NCBI GenBank assembly: GCA_963751835.1
Contig: CAVVWD010000015.1
Location: 75,631-139,630 of the forward strand
Direction: 5' to 3'
Length of the DNA: 64,000 nt
From: JACVRW01 sp963751835
GTDB lineage: Bacteria; Actinomycetota; Thermoleophilia; Solirubrobacterales; Thermoleophilaceae
The number at the start of each line of letters is the position of its first letter. The first letter of the stretch is position 1. Both the position numbers and the translations under genes were made by a program. This document shows positions 59,991 through 64,000 of this stretch, one piece after another. Below the pieces are notes generated by a model. The model searched no databases and was not told the DNA's origin. It saw only the letters and a list, made by a program, of their open reading frames with translations.

Positions 59991-60400
59991 CTGAGCCTCG
60001 AGTCCTATCGCAACCGACCTCTGAGCAACAGCGCCGACACGGAGCCAGCCGGCGATCGGCATGGACGACGGTCAGGAGTCCCGCCCTCTAGCGCTGGCAA
60101 CTCCTGCCACCGAACGAGGCGGGAGTCTGCCGGGCGCCGACGCTCACGAGCGGAACTCGACCCAGGCAGGCGTCTAGGGCAACCCCGTCGGAGACTCTCG
60201 CTCCGCCGGCGGAAGGCGGAAGTCCGGGCCGGCAGCGCACGACATGCGACGCCGCTTGTGGTGGTTGCGGGGGCAAGGAGCGGGGACGGCTGGTCCATTC
60301 GTCGTCGTTAACCGCCAGGGCGACTTCCCCTCGCAAGACTCCAGGCAGTCCGCCGACGGGCGTCAGGCTCCAGGGCCGCGCCTCGGGCAGACCGCACCAC
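59991..60400. other. Intergenic region without recognised genes
   Basis: About 410 bases. Long frames on both strands lack starts, ribosome sites and family resemblance. Nothing else of note was seen. Confidence 0.5.
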
Positions 60401-60424
60401 GTTTGATCCCAGGTCGAGGGGAAG
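60401..60424 (+). promoter_or_regulatory. SigB/SigF-like promoter (weak -10)
   Basis: GTTT-N14-GGGAAG, 81 bases before the small gene at 60506. The -35 is consensus, the -10 deviates at two positions from GGGTAW. Listed as a candidate only. Confidence 0.3.
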
Positions 60425-60505
60425 TCTCGAGAGTCCCATCCGACCCCCAGTCGTCGATCGCTACCGTGCATTTCTTGCCGTAGCCCCCCGACGGAGGTGA
60501 TCGAA

Positions 60506-60754
60506 ATGGCCGGCTTCAGCAGTCTTGCCAACAAGGCTAGGGAGATGTTCAACAAGCGCGGCGGCACCGAGGCCGCCAAGGGAGACCTTCAGGAGCTGAA
60601 GGACATCCATGCGCGCGGAGGGTCGATGTCGGACAAGGCCAAGGCCGCCGTCGACGCGCTCAAGGAGCCGGGTATGAAGGGCCCGGACCGCTCCGCTCCG
60701 CCCGACGAGCAAACGCGCGCCCGCGAGGGCCGGTCGGGCGCCGAGCGCCGATAG
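60506..60754 (+). CDS. Small hydrophilic helical protein
   Basis: 82 residues from ATG at 60506 with GGAGGTGA six bases upstream. MAGFSSLANKAREMFNKRGG and LQELKDIHARGGSMSDKAKA AVDALKEPG: one amphipathic helix, a Gly break, a second helix and a charged tail. It resembles MT0933-type antitoxin or CsbD-like small proteins in composition, but no family is secure. Confidence 0.65.
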   Translation: MAGFSSLANKAREMFNKRGGTEAAKGDLQELKDIHARGGSMSDKAKAAVDALKEPGMKGPDRSAPPDEQTRAREGRSGAERR

Positions 60755-60839
60755 AACCCGGCTTCGCCGACGAGTCGATTCGCCGACTTGCCAGCGCTGG
60801 CGCGGCAATTGGTGGAAAGCGCACAGTCACACCATCGCC

Positions 60840-61310
60840 TTGCCGCGAGGCGCGCGGATCGCACCGGGCCGGCTGAGCATTCCCGTGCAACTGGAGGCCA
60901 GCGCCCTTGCCAAGGAGCTGATGGAGCTCCACGAGGAGCTGAAGCTCCTCGGGACTGGAGCTTGGCGGGAATGGGTGGTGGCCGGCCTCAAGGGCACCCG
61001 GGACGCCGCGAGCCTCGACAGAAAGACCCAGCCTTCGAGTGATCCGAGCGACACCCCCGGGGTCGCCATAGTCTCCCTCGCTCAGACGCACGCCGCGAAC
61101 CATCGCCTCTCGCTCGACATCGAGCTGACGATGTACGAGGCGTGGTTGCGCCAAGGCCGCGTCGCGCCCGCCGACATCTTCCGCGTCTGGGCATGGGAGG
61201 AACTGCCGATTAGCCTCGAGGGCGTCCGGAGCTGGTACAAGCGCTACTTCGAGCTTCTGATCTGGACGCTGCTGCTGGGGAACAGGCCAAGAAGCTCAGG
61301 GTCGGCATGA
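60840..61310 (+). CDS. Hypothetical protein
   Basis: 156 residues from TTG at 60840, no clear ribosome site. LSIPVQLEASALAKELMELH EELKLL, LAQTHAANHRLSLDIELTMY and EELPISLEGVRSWYKRYFEL LIW suggest an alpha/beta protein ending in an amphipathic or membrane-facing helix. Its stop overlaps the next start (ATGA at 61307), supporting both as real genes. Family unknown. Confidence 0.5.
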   Translation: MPRGARIAPGRLSIPVQLEASALAKELMELHEELKLLGTGAWREWVVAGLKGTRDAASLDRKTQPSSDPSDTPGVAIVSLAQTHAANHRLSLDIELTMYEAWLRQGRVAPADIFRVWAWEELPISLEGVRSWYKRYFELLIWTLLLGNRPRSSGSA

Positions 61311-61583
61311 CGAACAAGACCGCCACGACTCCCGTCCAGGTCTTTGCGAGCCTGCAGAGACATGTTCCGGCGTCCCTCCTGCAGTATTGGCTGTACCGGT
61401 TCGTCGACCCCAAGACCGGCAATGCGTTCGCGGAAGCAGAGGCGCTGGCCCGGCCGGGAGGGAAGTCGCTCGAGACTCGCGGTGCCCAGCCTAGGAGACC
61501 ACATGCTCGCGGTGGCACGAGCCGCGGACGAGAACAAGGTCGCGCTCATAACAGCCGGGCCGCTCGCGGAGACGGCGAAGTGA
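61307..61583 (+). pseudogene. Frameshifted hypothetical gene coupled to the previous one
   Basis: From ATG at 61307: TTPVQVFASLQRHVPASLLQ YWLYRFVDPKTGNAFAEAEA; near 61480 the coding text moves to another frame and reads AVPSLGDHMLAVARAADENK VALITAGPLAE, stopping at 61583. Both parts look protein-like. A one-base indel explains it. No family recognised. Confidence 0.4.
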
Positions 61584-61850
61584 TCAGGCGCTGATTGGCC
61601 GCGTGTCGCCGTGCGCCGCGGCCTCGCCGACCTGCCATATCACCGCACGGCTGCAATTCGCGCATCGCGATTAGCGCTTCCGCAGAAGCGGCGACTGTCG
61701 CGTGCAGACGTCATTGCGATACACACCGATGCCGGCGCGTTACCGAAGACCAGGATTACCAGCCGCCGGCGAGCCGTGCAGCACTATGACCCGTCGCGCG
61801 AAGCGGCAATCCTCGCGACGCCTTCTCGCGTGCGGAGTCGTCGATGCCTG

Positions 61851-62222
61851 CTACGCGTTTCCGTACGGCGCGTAGCGGCGGTGCAACATGAGCTGGTTGC
61901 CGTCGGGGTCGGCGAAGATCGCCATGTGGCAGACGCCGGTGTCGAGGGTGTCGCCGAAGAAGGTCACGCCCTTCGACTCGAGCTCCGCGCGCACCGCGTG
62001 GACGTCTTCCACGCGCAGTGGCAGCGGATTGCCGGTCTGGGCGACGAACTCCATCCCGACCCTCTCGGGCTCCCAGACGACGAAGCAGGTGCTGCCCGCC
62101 CACTGCTCGTACTCCGCGTGCTCATCGGGACGCATGCCGAGGACGTCGCGATAGAAGCTGCGTGCGCGCGCGGCGTCCTGCGAGGGGATGCCGATGAAGT
62201 CGAGCTCATGGATGAGTGTCAT
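61851..62222 (-). CDS. VOC family protein (glyoxalase-like)
   Basis: 123 residues from ATG at 62222. HELDFIGIPSQDAARARSFY RDVLGMRP is the first betaalphabeta module; GVTFFGDTLDTGVCHMAIFA DPDGNQLMLHRRY supplies the C-terminal His and metal site. Single-domain VOC member; substrate unknown. Confidence 0.85.
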   Translation of the reverse strand: MTLIHELDFIGIPSQDAARARSFYRDVLGMRPDEHAEYEQWAGSTCFVVWEPERVGMEFVAQTGNPLPLRVEDVHAVRAELESKGVTFFGDTLDTGVCHMAIFADPDGNQLMLHRRYAPYGNA

Positions 62223-62535
62223 GCGCGTCAGTCTGTCAATCAGCCCCAGTGCGGCTCGCGTAAGGCGGCCGGTGTCGCGTGGACAGGCGACAGGTCTCTG
62301 ATTTATCGCTGCCGATCACATCGCGGCGGCGCAAGCGGCGGATTCGAGCGCGGTTGAGCGTCAAGCCGTATCAGCTGAGTTTGGCTCGTCGCGTGAAAGC
62401 GGCGTGCCGCGCCTCCCCGGCGGCTCTACAAAGCGAAAAACAAATGAGGATTGGGGTTGCGACCCCTCAGATGACCGAGCACCGCCCCCAACCCCGGCGC
62501 CACTACACAACCTGAGTGTCATTCGCCTGCGGTCT
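62223..62535. other. Intergenic region
   Basis: 313 bases between two leftward genes. It should hold the promoter of the VOC gene. No gene, strong palindrome or conserved promoter motif was recognised. Confidence 0.5.
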
Positions 62536-63594
62536 TCAGGTGCGCGAGAACAAGGCCGCTGCAGCCGCGCGGGCGGACCTGCCGGACAGCCGGAGCTTCG
62601 CGTAGACGTTCGATAGGTGGCGCTCCACGGTGCGGGTGCTGAGGAACAGCCGCTCGGCGATCTGCTCGTTGCTCAGTCCGGCGGCCACCAGCTCGAGCAC
62701 CTCGCGCTCGCGGCCGCTCAGCTCGGAGAGATCGGCCGCCATAGCGGGCGCTCGATGGTCATCGCCCAAGAATGCGCGCACCTCCGAGAGAAACACCCCC
62801 CAGGCCGGCTCCCCGTCCTGAAGGATGTGGTTGTCGCTCTCGAGCGTCACTAAGCGGGCCTCCGGCAGAAGGGAAGCAAGGCGCCGCCCCTCCTCGTAGG
62901 GGACGGACCGGTCCTTCCGTGCGTGTAGAACTAGCGTCGGCTGGGTGATGCGGCGCGCGGTGTCGCTGATCTCGGTCTGGGTGCGCGACTCCCACAGCCT
63001 TGCCGCCATCTCACCGCTGCTCGAGACCTGCTGGAGCTCGTCATACCAGCGCTTCTGCTCCTCGCCCGCGCTGGGGATGTAGATCGAGCTGAACACCTGC
63101 CGGAATGCCGGGAGCGCGCCACCCCAGCCCACCCGCATCAGCTCGATCAGGAGCCGGCCCTCCTCGGCCTGGCTCTCGCCGCGCCTGTAGCGGCCGCGCA
63201 CCCAGGTCCCATAGAGCACCAGGCGGCTGACGCGCTCCGGGTTCCTGGCGGCGTACTCGATCGCGGTCGGCCCGCCGCCTGACAGGCCCAGCAGCGCGAA
63301 GCGCTCGAGTCCCGCGGCGTCCGCCACCGCAGCCAGGTCGCCGACGTAGGTGTCAAGGGTGGGTGTCCCGTCGAACTGCCGGTCGGAGAGCCCGCAGCCG
63401 CGCTCGTCGAAGCGGATGAGCGTATGCCCCCGGCTCAGCTCTCTGACCCAGTGTCGCCAGACGGGGCTCTCCCGCTCGTAGTCGAGGTGGGTCATCCAGT
63501 TGCTCGCCTTGACGAGCGGAGGCCCGTAGCCGTCGATCGCGTAAGCGAGTCCCACGCCGTCGGGCGAGGTGCAGAAGCGAGTCTCGTGCTTCAA
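62536..63594 (-). CDS. Alpha/beta hydrolase fused to a LuxR-type HTH
   Basis: 352 residues. Hydrolase domain 1-280: RFDERGCGLSDRQ, nucleophile elbow LLGLSGGGPTA (Ser 105), acid ARKDRSVP, base ESDNHILQ. C-terminal LuxR/GerE HTH 290-350: LSELSGREREVLELVAAGLS NEQIAERLFLSTRTVERHLS. The triad is intact, so the domain may act on or bind a lipophilic ester or lactone signal and drive DNA binding. A one-component sensor-regulator. Confidence 0.9.
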   Translation of the reverse strand: MKHETRFCTSPDGVGLAYAIDGYGPPLVKASNWMTHLDYERESPVWRHWVRELSRGHTLIRFDERGCGLSDRQFDGTPTLDTYVGDLAAVADAAGLERFALLGLSGGGPTAIEYAARNPERVSRLVLYGTWVRGRYRRGESQAEEGRLLIELMRVGWGGALPAFRQVFSSIYIPSAGEEQKRWYDELQQVSSSGEMAARLWESRTQTEISDTARRITQPTLVLHARKDRSVPYEEGRRLASLLPEARLVTLESDNHILQDGEPAWGVFLSEVRAFLGDDHRAPAMAADLSELSGREREVLELVAAGLSNEQIAERLFLSTRTVERHLSNVYAKLRLSGRSARAAAAALFSRT

Positions 63595-63739
63595 CGAGAA
63601 GATCCTAATCGGGGCAGGTATGGTCAGCTCGAATGCGGCAGCTCGACGTCCGGCTGCCCGCCGGGTAGATCGTCAACTCGCTCACGTCCTTCTCGCTCCA
63701 GCCGCCCCTGGTCTCGTTCTGCCCGTCGCGCGACTCGCT

Positions 63740-64000
63740 CACGTGGTCCGCATGCGGCGGACGAGGCGCTCCGGCGTGAACGTGCTGGGCCGAAGCACGA
63801 GCGCTTTATGGCACGCGCGACCCCCGCCGGCGCCGAGCGATTCGCCGGCCTCGACTGGGAACCCGGACGCGCCGGCGTACCGCTGCTCACGGACGCGCTC
63901 GCCTCCCTCGAGTGTGAGATCGTCGCCGAACATCCCACCGGCGACCACTGGATCGTCGTCGGACCGGTCGACAACCTGCGCATCTCGCCCATCAAAGCCC
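63740..64000 (+). pseudogene. Flavin reductase (FMN-binding split-barrel) gene, partial, frameshifted
   Basis: A first frame gives SGVNVLG (the family's FxVNVL strand), then a one-base shift, then ERFMARATPAGAERFAGLDW EPG, VPLLTDALASLECEIVAEHP and DHWIVVGPVDNLRISPIKA to the window edge. These are DIM6/NTAB-type flavin reductase motifs. The upstream beginning is also degraded. The 3' end lies outside the window. Confidence 0.6.

Overview
The window looks like a chromosomal contig from a high-GC Actinomycetota, most likely a Thermoleophilia/Solirubrobacterales-type soil bacterium. This is inferred from high GC, many GTG/TTG starts, the NucS mismatch endonuclease, F420-type luciferase-like oxidoreductases, an actinobacterial class III holin-like protein and the small stress-protein families. 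No 16S rRNA gene is present, so placement is an inference.

Layout. (1) 1-22.9 kb is compact and mostly intact: metabolism, transport, DNA repair (nucS), msrA, P450, two NUDIX proteins, TetR with a rhodanese, PlsC, AI-2E exporter, NarL-type regulator, UspA, subtilase, epimerase, tadA and a PAS-GGDEF-EAL protein. One luciferase-like gene is broken by a double-hairpin insertion. (2) A tRNA-Ser(CGA) at 22,846-22,934 marks a sharp change. From there to about 62 kb the DNA is accessory: orphan small stress genes, many frameshifted or truncated genes, fragments of cydB, Leu dehydrogenase, FAD oxidoreductase, GAF, reductase and GreA-type genes, an integrase fragment, an IS30 element cut by an IS256 element, and a frameshifted IS21 element. 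(3) 46.9-56.8 kb is a stress/photoprotection neighbourhood: DUF2188, RHH-GAF, PRC-barrel/DUF2382, paired tiny proteins, holin-III/DUF3618/DUF4235 operon, UV-damage endonuclease, fasciclin and DUF378 proteins, and a CarH-like MerR-B12 photoreceptor. (4) 60.5-64 kb holds hypothetical genes, a VOC protein, an alpha/beta hydrolase-LuxR fusion and a partial flavin reductase gene.

How the parts may work together. A SigB/SigF-type sigma factor (26,073-26,882) lies in the accessory region. Sequences of the form G(T/A)TT-N14/15-GGGTA, close to the known SigB/SigF promoter, precede several stress genes: DUF2188, the ferritin-like-tail gene and its decayed copy, a small membrane protein and the PRC/DUF2382 gene. 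The region therefore reads as a decaying but partly functional general-stress regulon with a second, broken sigma copy at 41.7 kb. Separately, the CarH-like regulator has matching CTGTACAGT elements at its own leaderless promoter and within three contiguous 11-bp repeats at the DUF378-fasciclin promoter, which suggests light/B12 control. Frameshift density is far higher right of the tRNA; some may be sequencing error, which cannot be separated from decay here.
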